Below are positions 1 through 7,281 of a DNA stretch of 8,182 nucleotides, in pieces (within the stretch, counting starts at the first letter, position 1; each line of letters begins with the position of its first letter). The position numbers and the translations under genes are program-made. The DNA comes from Muribaculaceae bacterium (lineage in GTDB: Bacteria > Bacteroidota > Bacteroidia > Bacteroidales > Muribaculaceae). The notes beneath the pieces were generated by a model. The model was not told the origin of the DNA and made no database searches. It saw nothing but the letters and a program-made list of their open reading frames with translations. The stretch is from the NCBI GenBank assembly GCA_029062725.1, contig JAIDPP010000046.1:1-8182 (forward strand), given 5' to 3'.

Positions 1-2522
1 ATCACGCGGTATAGTTTACCGAACTTATTGAAGTTGGAGATGTACATACCACCGTAGTAACCCTGAAGAGCAGAGAGAATAGCGTTCTGTGTAAGACCGG
101 CCTGCTTGATCTTCGCTACATCCAACTCAACCATATATTGTGGGAAGTTGGGGTTGAACGTAGAATAGGCCATCGCGATTTCGGGTCTTGCGTTCAGAGC
201 CCCGATAAAGGTCTGATAGACCTTGAAGAAGTTTTCCAGAGAACCACCCGTCTTGTCCTGGAGTCGAAGCTCGAAACCGTTGGTGGCACCATAACCGGAA
301 ATCATAGGTGGCTTGAAGAACATGATTGTTCCCTCCTTGATTGCTGCTGTTTTCTGGAAAAGTTGTCCGAGTATTGCATCAGCGCTTTCAGAGGCCTCGT
401 CGCGCTCCGACCAGTCCTTAAGCTTGATGATGAAAGAGCCGTAAGTATTACCTTGACCACCGATAAAGCTGTATCCGGTAATAGCGTTCCGGATTGCGAT
501 GGCGGGGATAGTGGCGCAGATGCTGTCAACCTTGTTCATTACAGCCATCGTGCGCTCCTGAGAGGTTGCAGGAGGCATGTTGACAACACCCATGATCGTT
601 CCGGTGTCTTCGTCAGGAACAAGTCCGGTAGGCGTAGTAGCCATAAGCCAGACGAGAATTCCGATCGAGAGGCCGACAGTACATGAGGCAGTCACTTTGT
701 GACGGATGAACCAGCCTGAGAACTTGCTATATACCGAGTGCATCTTATTAAATGCCTTGTTGAAGGCCTCCTTGAATTCCTCTGTGAAGATTCCAATAAC
801 AGCAAGGAGCGCCACAACACAAGCAATTACGCTTTCAGCCACATTCTCGAACTCATACCATACGAGCACGAGGAATACAATAGCGGCGGCTAGAAGGCAG
901 AAAGTCACTACAGGAGGGAAGCGAAGGGAGATACGTTTCTTATAAGTCTGTTTCACAACTTCTCCGGCAGCGGAATAGGCTTCCTGCATACGTTTTCCCA
1001 AAGGCATCTCCTCTTCTCCCTCTTTTGTATGTGGTTTAAGGAAGAGGGCACAAAGTGCAGGTGTCAGGGTCAAGGCGTTGATAGCAGAAAGGAAGATGGC
1101 CATAGCCATTGTAAGACCGAACTGACGGTAGAACACTCCGGATGTACCTCCCATAAATGATACCGGGATGAATACAAGCATCATCACGAGGGTGATGGAG
1201 ATAAGAGCTGAGGTTATCTCATTCATCGCATCTATGGCCGCCCTTTTAGAAGATGTATAGCCCTGGTCGAGCTTTGCGTGGACGGCCTCAACCACCACAA
1301 TCGCGTCATCGACCACAATCGCGATAGCGAGCACGAGAGCGGAAAGAGTGAGTAGGTTGATAGAGAATCCGAAGATGTTTAGAAGGAAGAATGTTCCGAT
1401 AAGGGCCACGGGAATGGCGATCATCGGGATTATGGTCGAACGGAAATCCTGAAGGAAGACAAATACTACAAGGAACACAAGCACAAAGGCCTCGATGAGG
1501 GTCTTGATCACCTCATGTATTGAGGCGAAGAGGAACTGGTTGACGTTCATCGTAGTCGTTATCTTGATTCCTTTGGGAGCCTCCTTCTGGAAATTGTCAA
1601 GCTGAGCCTGAATATTGTTGACTACATCTGTTGCGTTTGAACCGGCGGCTTGGAACACGATGGCAGCACATCCGGTGTGGCCGTTGATAGAGGCGTGGAA
1701 GCCGTAAGAGAGGCGTCCGAGCTCGACATCAGCCACATCCTTGAGACGTAGAAGGTTACCGTCGGGGAGGGCGCGGATAATAATATCCTCGAATTCCCCT
1801 TCATCCTGAAGACGACCTTTGTAACGCATCACATATTGGTAGGTCTGATTTCCCTGCTCTCCGAACTGTCCCGGAGCCGCCTCGATATTCTGCTCCGCAA
1901 GAGCGGCAGTGATATCAGAGGGCATAAGGGAATACTGGGCCATCACTTCCGGCTTGAGCCAGATACGCATACTGTAGTCTGCCCCCATAACCATAGCGTC
2001 TCCCACACCGGAAACACGTTTGATAACCGGGACGATGTTGATTGCCATGTAGTTTTCAATAAACTCTTCTGAATATTCCTTGGTATCGGAATAAACGTCG
2101 AACACCATAAGCATCGAAGACTGGCGTTTCTGTGTGATGACACCAACCTGGTTAACTTCCGAAGGTAGGAATGAGGCAGCTTTTGCGACACGGTTCTGGA
2201 CATCGACGGCAGCCATGTCCGGATCTGTTCCGGGTTTGAAATAAACCTGAATCGTAGCCGAACCGTTGTTGGAGGCCTGAGAGAACATGTAGTCCATATT
2301 TTCAGCACCGTTTATCTGTTCCTCGATCGGGGCGATCACAGAGTTAAGCACTGACTGTGCGTTCGCGCCTGTGTATGTGGTTGACACCATGATTGTCGGA
2401 GGCGCAATGTCCGGATACTGTTCGATCGGTAAGGAAAAAAGACCCAGAATACCGAATACCACAATGAAAATGGAGATCACCGTGGAGAGGACCGGACGTT
2501 TGATAAAAGTTGATATATTCAT
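1..2522 (-). CDS. RND efflux pump inner-membrane transporter (AcrB/HAE1 family), 3' end cut off by window
   Basis: Proton-driven inner-membrane pump of a tripartite efflux system. The frame is open from the ATG at 2520-2522 to the window edge: 840 codons, no stop, so the C-terminal part (about 250-280 residues in AcrB terms, including TM8-12) is missing. The N-terminus MNISTFIKRPVLSTVISI is typical of the family, with TM1 at about 11-29 followed by the porter motif IEQYPDIAPP. TM4 carries the adjacent proton-relay aspartates D405 and D406 in AIVVDDAIVVVEAV, equivalent to AcrB D407/D408. TM5 is about 438-457 and TM6 about 470-490; TM7 (about 610-628) is followed by GLVPDEDTG, matching AcrB FLPDEDQG. 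The last visible residues, GGMYISNFNKFGKLYRV, align with the AcrB docking/porter region near residue 770. Between TM6 and TM7 there is an insert of roughly 75 residues relative to AcrB with two additional hydrophobic stretches (about 537-556 and 561-579). The gene starts 31 bases after the adaptor gene, so they form one operon. The substrate cannot be told from sequence. Confidence 0.95.
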   Translation of the reverse strand, partial: MNISTFIKRPVLSTVISIFIVVFGILGLFSLPIEQYPDIAPPTIMVSTTYTGANAQSVLNSVIAPIEEQINGAENMDYMFSQASNNGSATIQVYFKPGTDPDMAAVDVQNRVAKAASFLPSEVNQVGVITQKRQSSMLMVFDVYSDTKEYSEEFIENYMAINIVPVIKRVSGVGDAMVMGADYSMRIWLKPEVMAQYSLMPSDITAALAEQNIEAAPGQFGEQGNQTYQYVMRYKGRLQDEGEFEDIIIRALPDGNLLRLKDVADVELGRLSYGFHASINGHTGCAAIVFQAAGSNATDVVNNIQAQLDNFQKEAPKGIKITTTMNVNQFLFASIHEVIKTLIEAFVLVFLVVFVFLQDFRSTIIPMIAIPVALIGTFFLLNIFGFSINLLTLSALVLAIAIVVDDAIVVVEAVHAKLDQGYTSSKRAAIDAMNEITSALISITLVMMLVFIPVSFMGGTSGVFYRQFGLTMAMAIFLSAINALTLTPALCALFLKPHTKEGEEEMPLGKRMQEAYSAAGEVVKQTYKKRISLRFPPVVTFCLLAAAIVFLVLVWYEFENVAESVIACVVALLAVIGIFTEEFKEAFNKAFNKMHSVYSKFSGWFIRHKVTASCTVGLSIGILVWLMATTPTGLVPDEDTGTIMGVVNMPPATSQERTMAVMNKVDSICATIPAIAIRNAITGYSFIGGQGNTYGSFIIKLKDWSERDEASESADAILGQLFQKTAAIKEGTIMFFKPPMISGYGATNGFELRLQDKTGGSLENFFKVYQTFIGALNARPEIAMAYSTFNPNFPQYMVELDVAKIKQAGLTQNAILSALQGYYGGMYISNFNKFGKLYRV
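783..920 (-). other. Insert in the RND pump encoding two extra hydrophobic segments
   Basis: This part of the pump gene encodes residues about 535-580. The stretch VVTFCLLAAAIVFLVLVWYE is followed after a short acidic turn (FENVAE) by SVIACVVALLAVIGIFTE. In E. coli AcrB, TM6 (ending LKP) is followed by only a short cytoplasmic loop before the amphipathic helix and TM7. Here about 93 residues separate LKP (495-497) from the conserved FNKAFNKM-like segment, and they include an acidic loop, an amphipathic helix and this hydrophobic pair. The pair could be a helical hairpin dipping into or crossing the membrane, which would keep overall topology unchanged. The frame stays open and codon use looks like the rest of the gene, so this is not a frameshift. 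Confidence 0.7.
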
Positions 2523-2553
2523 ATTGGAATTAAATCGTGTTTACGACTCGGAA

Positions 2554-3723
2554 TTACTTCTTGGGTTTGATCACCATCTGATCCTTTACGGAGATACCGA
2601 CGCCCTCGGTAACGATCACATCACCCGGCTTAAGCCCACCGGTCACGATATAATTCTTTCCGTCGTTCTGGTCTGCAATCGTGATGGGAGTTGAGTGTAC
2701 CTTGCTTGAATCTCCGACAACAAAGCAGAACTTCATATCCTGAACTTCATAGGTTGCTGTCTGGGGAATCAGGATGGCGTCAGTGCGCAGAGAGGGTATA
2801 AGTACCTGCCCTGTTGCTCCGCTACGGATCATCCCGTCGGGATTAGGGAAAACAGCTTTTGCTGAAGCCGACCCTGTCACGGGGTCAATGACTCCGGAAA
2901 TCGAGACAATCTTACCCTGACGGTTGTAACGTTCGCCGTTGGCAAGCAGCAGAGTGACATCCGGCATCTTGGCAATTGCCTCCTTCATAGTGCGCTTGCC
3001 GTCATCGGTCATGGCAAGAAGGTCCTTTTCATTTAGGGAGAAATAAGCCTCAATATCGGAGTTGTTGGAAAGCACGGTAAGCAATGTTGAAGGGGAGACA
3101 AGAGAACCCTCCTTGTTGTCAATCACACCCACGATTCCGGATACAGGAGCGGTGACAGAGGAGTAAGAGAGGTTCTTACGAGCCTGCACAAGCCCGGCGT
3201 TTGCCTGTCCGAGTCCTGCCTTTGCCGCGTTCAACTGGGCTTTAGCTGCGTTCAGAGCATCTACCGATGTCTGGTATGCCGGGGCAGAAATGATATTCTT
3301 ATCCAGAAGGAGCTTATTGTTGTTGGCATTTGTCTGGGCGGTATTGACATTAGCCTGCGCAACATTCACCTGTGCCGAAGCCGACTGCACAGCGGCCTGG
3401 GCAGATTCTACGGCCGCCTGCAGGGAAACTTGGTCGATGGTAAATAGCACCTGTCCCTTGTTGACATGCTGTCCTTCCTGCACATGGACCTTGGTAAGAA
3501 ACCCAGTGATCTGAGGACGTATCTCAACGTCGTTCTCTCCGTGGAGAGTAGCCGGAAAACTTGTCTCGAGCTGAGTGTCTTCTTCGCCGACAGTCAAGAC
3601 TGCCAGTTCAGGAATCATCGCACCCTGCTGTTGCTGCCGGTCGCTGCCACCCTTGCACGACGGTAAAAGAATTGCTGTCGCCAAAGCGGGGAGCAGCATT
3701 GCACTAACGTTTTTAATTCTCAT
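2554..3723 (-). CDS. RND efflux periplasmic adaptor (membrane fusion protein, AcrA/HlyD type), lipoprotein
   Basis: Adaptor of 389 residues that bridges the RND pump to an outer-membrane channel. The N-terminus is a lipoprotein signal: positive MRIK, a hydrophobic core, then LLPSC with Cys23 as the probable lipidated residue; Pro at -2 of the lipobox is unusual. No acidic surface-export signal follows the Cys (KGGSD), fitting inner-membrane anchoring. Domains in order: first half of the lipoyl domain about 66-99 (EIRPQITGFLTKVHVQEGQHVNKGQ); a long Ala/Gln/Asn-rich coiled-coil hairpin about 100-184; second lipoyl half about 188-218 (TAPVSGIVG with GSLVSP); beta-barrel about 220-310; membrane-proximal domain about 311-389, including GGLKPGDVIVTEGV. 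Length and order are normal for the family. It is first in the efflux operon, with the pump 31 bases downstream. The AT-rich leader upstream carries a 10-base inverted repeat that could be an operator. Confidence 0.95.
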   Translation of the reverse strand: MRIKNVSAMLLPALATAILLPSCKGGSDRQQQQGAMIPELAVLTVGEEDTQLETSFPATLHGENDVEIRPQITGFLTKVHVQEGQHVNKGQVLFTIDQVSLQAAVESAQAAVQSASAQVNVAQANVNTAQTNANNNKLLLDKNIISAPAYQTSVDALNAAKAQLNAAKAGLGQANAGLVQARKNLSYSSVTAPVSGIVGVIDNKEGSLVSPSTLLTVLSNNSDIEAYFSLNEKDLLAMTDDGKRTMKEAIAKMPDVTLLLANGERYNRQGKIVSISGVIDPVTGSASAKAVFPNPDGMIRSGATGQVLIPSLRTDAILIPQTATYEVQDMKFCFVVGDSSKVHSTPITIADQNDGKNYIVTGGLKPGDVIVTEGVGISVKDQMVIKPKK

Positions 3724-3768
3724 AATCGTTTTTTATAAGATTTATAATGATATTTTTTAATTAATTAT

Positions 3769-3796
3769 GAAAACTATAAAAATAGTTATAGTTTTC
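3769..3796. promoter_or_regulatory. Perfect AT-rich inverted repeat in the efflux operon leader (possible operator)
   Basis: The arms GAAAACTATA (3769-3778) and TATAGTTTTC (3787-3796) are exact reverse complements separated by 8 bases. The repeat lies 46-73 bases upstream of the adaptor ATG. On the minus strand the promoter-proximal arm contains TAGTTTTC, one base off the Bacteroidota -7 consensus TAnnTTTG, but I see no convincing TTTG at -33. A repressor site overlapping the promoter is plausible because RND operons are often controlled by TetR or MarR regulators; none is encoded in this window. It could equally be an RNA hairpin or part of the upstream terminator region. Confidence 0.4.
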
Positions 3797-3810
3797 TATA
3801 AAGCAATTTA

Positions 3811-3839
3811 ATTAGCCGCCTTATAGAAAAGCGGCTAAT
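3811..3839 (-). terminator. Hairpin terminator downstream of ftsH
   Basis: A 9-base perfect stem (3811-3819 with 3831-3839, core AGCCGC/GCGGCT) closes an 11-base loop and begins 11 bases after the ftsH stop codon. In the ftsH direction the hairpin is followed by AU-rich sequence (AAATTGCTTT) rather than a clean U-tract, so termination may be imperfect or Rho-assisted. The position between two separate operons supports a terminator role. The loop itself is complementary to sequence further downstream (3792-3801). Confidence 0.6.
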
Positions 3840-3849
3840 CAAAACTTGA

Positions 3850-5919
3850 TTATTCCTTATTGAATGGGGGAGGTGTTCCTGGATCGTCGTCATCAGCAGA
3901 ATCAGATGCTTTCGGTCGTCGCACCTTCTTGTTAAAGAGGGAGTCAAGTTCGTTGACATCGTTGTTTTGGGCTTCCTGAGCTTTCCTTTCCTCATCTTTC
4001 TTGGAAATTTCAATCACCTCATCAGTGCGTGAGCGCCATTTGCGTTCACCCAAAATGGCTTTAACGTCATCATGGAAAATCACCTCTTTCTCCACAAGGA
4101 GATCGCGAATCTTGTTGTGTTGAGAAGCATATTCCCGAAGAATCTTTTTAGCGCGTTCATACTGTTCGTTAACGAGGCGCGAAACTTCTTCATCGATCAC
4201 TTTAGCCGTCTCTTCGGAGTAGGGTTTTGTAAATCCCATATCCTGTCCGGTTGAGTCGGAATAGTTGAGGTTAGGGAGTTTGTCGCTCATACCGTAAACC
4301 AGCACAAGCGCGCGGGCGATTTTTGTGCATCTCTCAAGGTCGTTGCTTGCTCCTGTACCAACCTCGCCGAGGAACACTTCTTCGGCGGCGCGTCCGCCGA
4401 GAAGTCCGCACATTTCGTCAAGAAGAGCCTGGGTCGGCATGATGGGTCTTTCTTCGGGCGCATACCAGGCAGCCCCAAGCGCACGGCCCCTGGGAACGAT
4501 AGTCACTTTTACAAGCGGGTTGCCATATCGGGTAAGCCATCCGATGGTGGCATGTCCGGCCTCATGGGTAGCAATAGATACTTTCTCATCGTCAGTGATG
4601 ATACGGGATTTCTTTTCCATACCTCCAACTATTCGATCAACGGCTCCCATGAAATCATCCCAATCCACTTCCGCCTTATTGTTTCTGGCAGCAATAAGGG
4701 CGGCCTCATTACAGACATTGGCGATATCGGCACCGGAGAAACCCTGAGTCTGGCGTGCGAGTTGCTCAACATCAAGTTTGCTGTTGACCTTTATATTGCG
4801 AAGATGGACATTGAAAATCTCCACTCTGTCGGTTAGTTCGGGAAGATCCACATAAATCTGACGGTCAAAGCGTCCGGGACGCAAAAGCGCCTTATCGAGC
4901 ATATCGGCACGGTTGGTAGCTGCAAGACATATCACACCACTATTCGATTGGAAACCATCCATCTCCGTAAGCATTGCGTTAAGTGTGTTCTCACGCTCAT
5001 CGTTTGAACCCATGTTGGGATTTTTACCGCGTGCGCGTCCAACAGCATCGATCTCATCGATGAAGATAATACAGGGGGCTTTCTCCTTGGCCTGCTTAAA
5101 GAGGTCGCGGACACGAGCCGCACCGACGCCGACAAACATCTCAACGAAATCGGAACCCGACATGGAGAAGAAAGGCACATTCGCTTCTCCTGCCACAGCC
5201 TTCGCAAGAAGAGTCTTTCCTGTTCCGGGAGGCCCTACGAGAAGGGCTCCGTGTGGAATTTTGGCTCCTAACTCCGTATATCGCTGGGGATTTTTAAGAA
5301 ACTCTACGATCTCCTCAATCTCAACTTTTGCTTCGGATAGACCGGCGACATCCTTAAAGGTCACGTTAGTCTTATTGTTTTTATCGAATACAAGAGCCTT
5401 GGATTTGCCGACATTGAAAATTCCGCTACCTCCGGCACCTCCCGACATTTTTCGCGACATGAAATACATCAAGGCGAAGATCAGAAGAATAGGGCCGAAA
5501 TACCAGAAAACTTTCATCAGGTCGCTTCCTTTTTCGTATGATACCTGAATTTCAGGCTTACCTTCGGCCGCCAGTTCTGCGTTCCATTGATCGATCTTAT
5601 CCTGAATTTTATCCGTAGAAGGAATGGTGGCTTTGATCTTCTTGGCATCTGTAATTCCGATCGCATTCTGGAATTCATATTTGGGATTTTTCTCTCCCTG
5701 AGCCGTCAGGAAACCTTCTGCAGTGCCGCTTTCGGAAAACACCACAATCTTATCAACGTCACCTCCGGCAGCGCCCTGCTCGAAGGTGGTCCAATCGACA
5801 GTCTTAATCTGAGAACTGTCCTGGAAATAATATAGCGCGCACAGGGCGAGGATAATAAGAGCATAGAACCAATATAGATTCTTCAGTTGCTTTTTATTTC
5901 TGTTCTTATTCTGAGCCAT
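3850..5919 (-). CDS. ftsH: ATP-dependent zinc metalloprotease FtsH
   Basis: Membrane-anchored AAA+ protease of 689 residues that extracts and degrades misassembled membrane proteins and short-lived regulators, as a hexamer in the inner membrane. The N-terminal TM helix (about 15-32) is followed by a periplasmic domain (about 34-133) and TM2 (about 136-154). The AAA domain has Walker A GPPGTGKT (229-236), pore loop MFVGVG (261-266), Walker B IIFIDEID (284-291) and the second region of homology with RPGRFDR (347-353). The protease domain has the zinc motif HEAGH (452-456), and D527 in GASNDLERC is the expected third zinc ligand. All catalytic residues are intact. The tail is charged and low in complexity, ending in an Asp run and PPPFNKE. 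The start is the ATG just before the KNRNKKQLK cluster and TM1. It follows rsfS by 77 bases with no clear terminator between, so co-transcription is likely. Confidence 0.98.
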   Translation of the reverse strand: MAQNKNRNKKQLKNLYWFYALIILALCALYYFQDSSQIKTVDWTTFEQGAAGGDVDKIVVFSESGTAEGFLTAQGEKNPKYEFQNAIGITDAKKIKATIPSTDKIQDKIDQWNAELAAEGKPEIQVSYEKGSDLMKVFWYFGPILLIFALMYFMSRKMSGGAGGSGIFNVGKSKALVFDKNNKTNVTFKDVAGLSEAKVEIEEIVEFLKNPQRYTELGAKIPHGALLVGPPGTGKTLLAKAVAGEANVPFFSMSGSDFVEMFVGVGAARVRDLFKQAKEKAPCIIFIDEIDAVGRARGKNPNMGSNDERENTLNAMLTEMDGFQSNSGVICLAATNRADMLDKALLRPGRFDRQIYVDLPELTDRVEIFNVHLRNIKVNSKLDVEQLARQTQGFSGADIANVCNEAALIAARNNKAEVDWDDFMGAVDRIVGGMEKKSRIITDDEKVSIATHEAGHATIGWLTRYGNPLVKVTIVPRGRALGAAWYAPEERPIMPTQALLDEMCGLLGGRAAEEVFLGEVGTGASNDLERCTKIARALVLVYGMSDKLPNLNYSDSTGQDMGFTKPYSEETAKVIDEEVSRLVNEQYERAKKILREYASQHNKIRDLLVEKEVIFHDDVKAILGERKWRSRTDEVIEISKKDEERKAQEAQNNDVNELDSLFNKKVRRPKASDSADDDDPGTPPPFNKE

Positions 5920-5996
5920 TATGTTGTGAAGAGGTTGGTCGTAAATTTTTTAAATTATGGAATAATTAAGTAGAAGTCACAGTACTTGTGCGGGTT

Positions 5997-6356
5997 TTAG
6001 TCTAAGTCAGGAATTTCCTTTATCTTTCCGTCGCTCCAGAGATCTTCGATATTATAATATTCCCTGACATCGGGAAGAAAAATATGTACCATTACCTCTC
6101 CGTAGTCGATTACAATCCATTGTGAGTTTCGATAACCATCGTAGTTATATGGTTTCCTACTTGTCTTTTTCTGAACCTCTTCCCTTATGGAATCGGCAAT
6201 TGCGGAAACTTGTGAAGTACTCCGGCCTTCGCAAATAACGAAAGTATCAGTTGAAGCTCCGTCAACTTTTGAGAGATCTATGATGGTGATGTGTTTACCC
6301 TTTCTGTCCTGAACAGCCTCCACAATCTCTTTAACTATATCTTTATTCTCCTGCAT
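5997..6356 (-). CDS. rsfS: Ribosomal silencing factor RsfS (Iojap/DUF143 family)
   Basis: A 119-residue cytosolic protein. RsfS binds ribosomal protein L14 on the 50S subunit and blocks joining of 30S, lowering translation in starvation or stationary phase. Family signatures are clear: ITIIDLSKVDGASTDTFVICEGRSTSQVSAIADSI (residues about 23-57), then GYRNSQWIVIDYGEVMVHIFLPDVREYYNIEDLW (about 74-107), which matches the conserved W-x-x-x-D-Y-G-x-x-x-x-H-x-F and Y-x-L/I-E-x-L-W blocks. Length is typical and there is no extra nucleotidyltransferase-like domain. It is the first gene of a probable rsfS-ftsH transcript. The rsfS-ftsH adjacency is, to my knowledge, common in Bacteroidales, often with cdsA following; here an efflux operon follows ftsH instead. 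The ATG start gives the standard amphipathic N-terminal helix, and the leader is A/T-rich without a Shine-Dalgarno. Confidence 0.95.
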   Translation of the reverse strand: MQENKDIVKEIVEAVQDRKGKHITIIDLSKVDGASTDTFVICEGRSTSQVSAIADSIREEVQKKTSRKPYNYDGYRNSQWIVIDYGEVMVHIFLPDVREYYNIEDLWSDGKIKEIPDLD

Positions 6357-6561
6357 TTTTGCCTGATAGAATCTTGAAATTAAATGGTGTATGCTTTTGA
6401 AGTGCGCTTAAAGACCATTTTCCATTAGAAATGAAATAGTGGCGTAGGCACACAATGTCAATTATATTATAACAAAATTGATTTGAAATCTATCATAAAA
6501 AATGTAAATTTTTTAATAAAAATATTTGCAGATTTTTGTAAGAGACTTATTATAAATAGGA
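6357..6561 (-). promoter_or_regulatory. AT-rich intergenic region upstream of rsfS with a weak candidate promoter
   Basis: About 205 bases without a gene on either strand that I can support. It is very A/T-rich between about 6460 and 6560. On the minus strand TATAATTG (plus 6459-6466) is one base off the Bacteroidota -7 consensus TAnnTTTG and would give a leader of roughly 95 bases before the rsfS ATG. I do not see a convincing -33 TTTG at the right distance, so this is only a candidate. No riboswitch-like or tRNA structure was recognised. Confidence 0.25.
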
Positions 6562-6588
6562 TGCCTGCTGCAATCAATACAGCAGGCA
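6562..6588 (-). terminator. Hairpin terminator downstream of the superoxide dismutase gene
   Basis: Perfect 9-base stem TGCCTGCTG (6562-6570) with CAGCAGGCA (6580-6588) around a 9-base loop, starting 50 bases after the sod stop. In the sod direction it is followed by TCCTATTTATAA, which is U-rich but not a clean run. It is GC-rich in a very AT-rich surrounding and sits between two transcription units, as expected for a terminator. Confidence 0.65.
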
Positions 6589-6638
6589 CCCTGAAATTTC
6601 TTCTTGAGATATGAAAGAATCAAGGTTGAGTAGTCTTA

Positions 6639-7226
6639 TCAGGCTATACCGTCGTATTTGCTTTCTACTGTTTCCCAGTTGACTATATCCCACAGTCTGG
6701 AGAGATATTCCCCTCTTCTGTTTTGATAATCCAGATAATATGCATGTTCCCAGACATCGAATACGAAGATTGGCGTCAGGCCGTATTTCAATGGATTGTC
6801 TGCATTGGATCCCTGGGTAATGAAGAGCTTCCCATCGGAATCGGAGGAAAGCCAACCCCATCCCGAGCCGAACAATGTCAGTCCTGCTTCTTCAAATTTC
6901 TTCTTGAAATCTTCGAAGGATCCGAACTGTTCTTCTATTTTGTCGCGCAGACGCCCGATGGGTTCACGTTTTCCGGATGGAGAAAACTGGAAGAAATAGA
7001 GAATATGATTCCATGCCTGCGAAGCCTGATTAAACAGTTTTCCATCACTTTTCTTAATGATTTCCTCCAAAGGCATGTCTTCATATTCTGTGCCTTCTAT
7101 AAGGGAGTTGAGCGTGTCAATATATGCTTTTTCATGTTTTCCGTAATGGAAGTCAATTGTTGCGGGGGAGATTACAGGCGAAAGTGCATCGACTGAGTAG
7201 GGGAGACGTGGTTGTGTGAATTTCAT
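6639..7226 (-). CDS. sodB: Superoxide dismutase, Fe/Mn family (Fe or cambialistic type)
   Basis: Converts superoxide to oxygen and hydrogen peroxide in the cytosol; 195 residues, no signal peptide, full family length. Metal ligands are all present by alignment to E. coli SodB from memory: H27 (FHYGKH), H74 (AWNH), D157 and H161 (DVWEHAYY). The gateway tyrosine is Y35. The active-site glutamine is Q70 (NQASQAWNH), with A142 in SNADNP at the place where Mn-type enzymes carry their Gln; this is the Fe/cambialistic arrangement. The residue two before the ligand Asp, a known modulator of metal preference, is V155, where E. coli FeSOD has Thr and P. gingivalis cambialistic SOD has Gly. The gene follows the ThiE-like gene by 55 bases and is closed by a hairpin. 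In Bacteroidales this enzyme protects strict anaerobes during oxygen exposure. Confidence 0.97.
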   Translation of the reverse strand: MKFTQPRLPYSVDALSPVISPATIDFHYGKHEKAYIDTLNSLIEGTEYEDMPLEEIIKKSDGKLFNQASQAWNHILYFFQFSPSGKREPIGRLRDKIEEQFGSFEDFKKKFEEAGLTLFGSGWGWLSSDSDGKLFITQGSNADNPLKYGLTPIFVFDVWEHAYYLDYQNRRGEYLSRLWDIVNWETVESKYDGIA

Positions 7227-7243
7227 AAGGTATAAAGTTTTTT

Positions 7244-7259
7244 TCCGTCATAGGACGGA
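7244..7259 (-). other. Small hairpin in the sod leader
   Basis: TCCGTC (7244-7249) and GACGGA (7254-7259) are exact inverted repeats around a 4-base loop, lying 18-33 bases before the sod ATG. In the direction of transcription it is followed by a run of A, not U, so it does not look like a terminator for the upstream ThiE-like gene. It may be a leader structure or a protein site, or chance. Confidence 0.3.
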
Positions 7260-7281
7260 GGTTAAGTACGAAAGTTAAATA

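Noticed and set aside
138..686. Plus-strand open frame of 182 codons
   Set aside because: It lies antisense to the RND pump, has no recognisable motifs, and the opposite strand has strong family homology.
1..2522. Apparent lack of a long complete minus-strand gene here, suggesting a broken gene
   Set aside because: The minus frame from 2522 is open for 840 codons with continuous RND homology; it simply has no stop before the window edge.
3466..3760. Plus-strand frames covering the adaptor signal peptide region
   Set aside because: They are antisense to the adaptor's N-terminus and have no family resemblance or plausible leader.
4913..5548. Plus-strand open frame of 211 codons
   Set aside because: Shadow of ftsH: it spans the AAA domain in antisense and has low-complexity Ser/Pro/Arg content typical of mirrored frames.
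7244..7259. Terminator for the ThiE-like gene
   Set aside because: The stem is only 6 bases and is followed by A rather than U in the direction of transcription.
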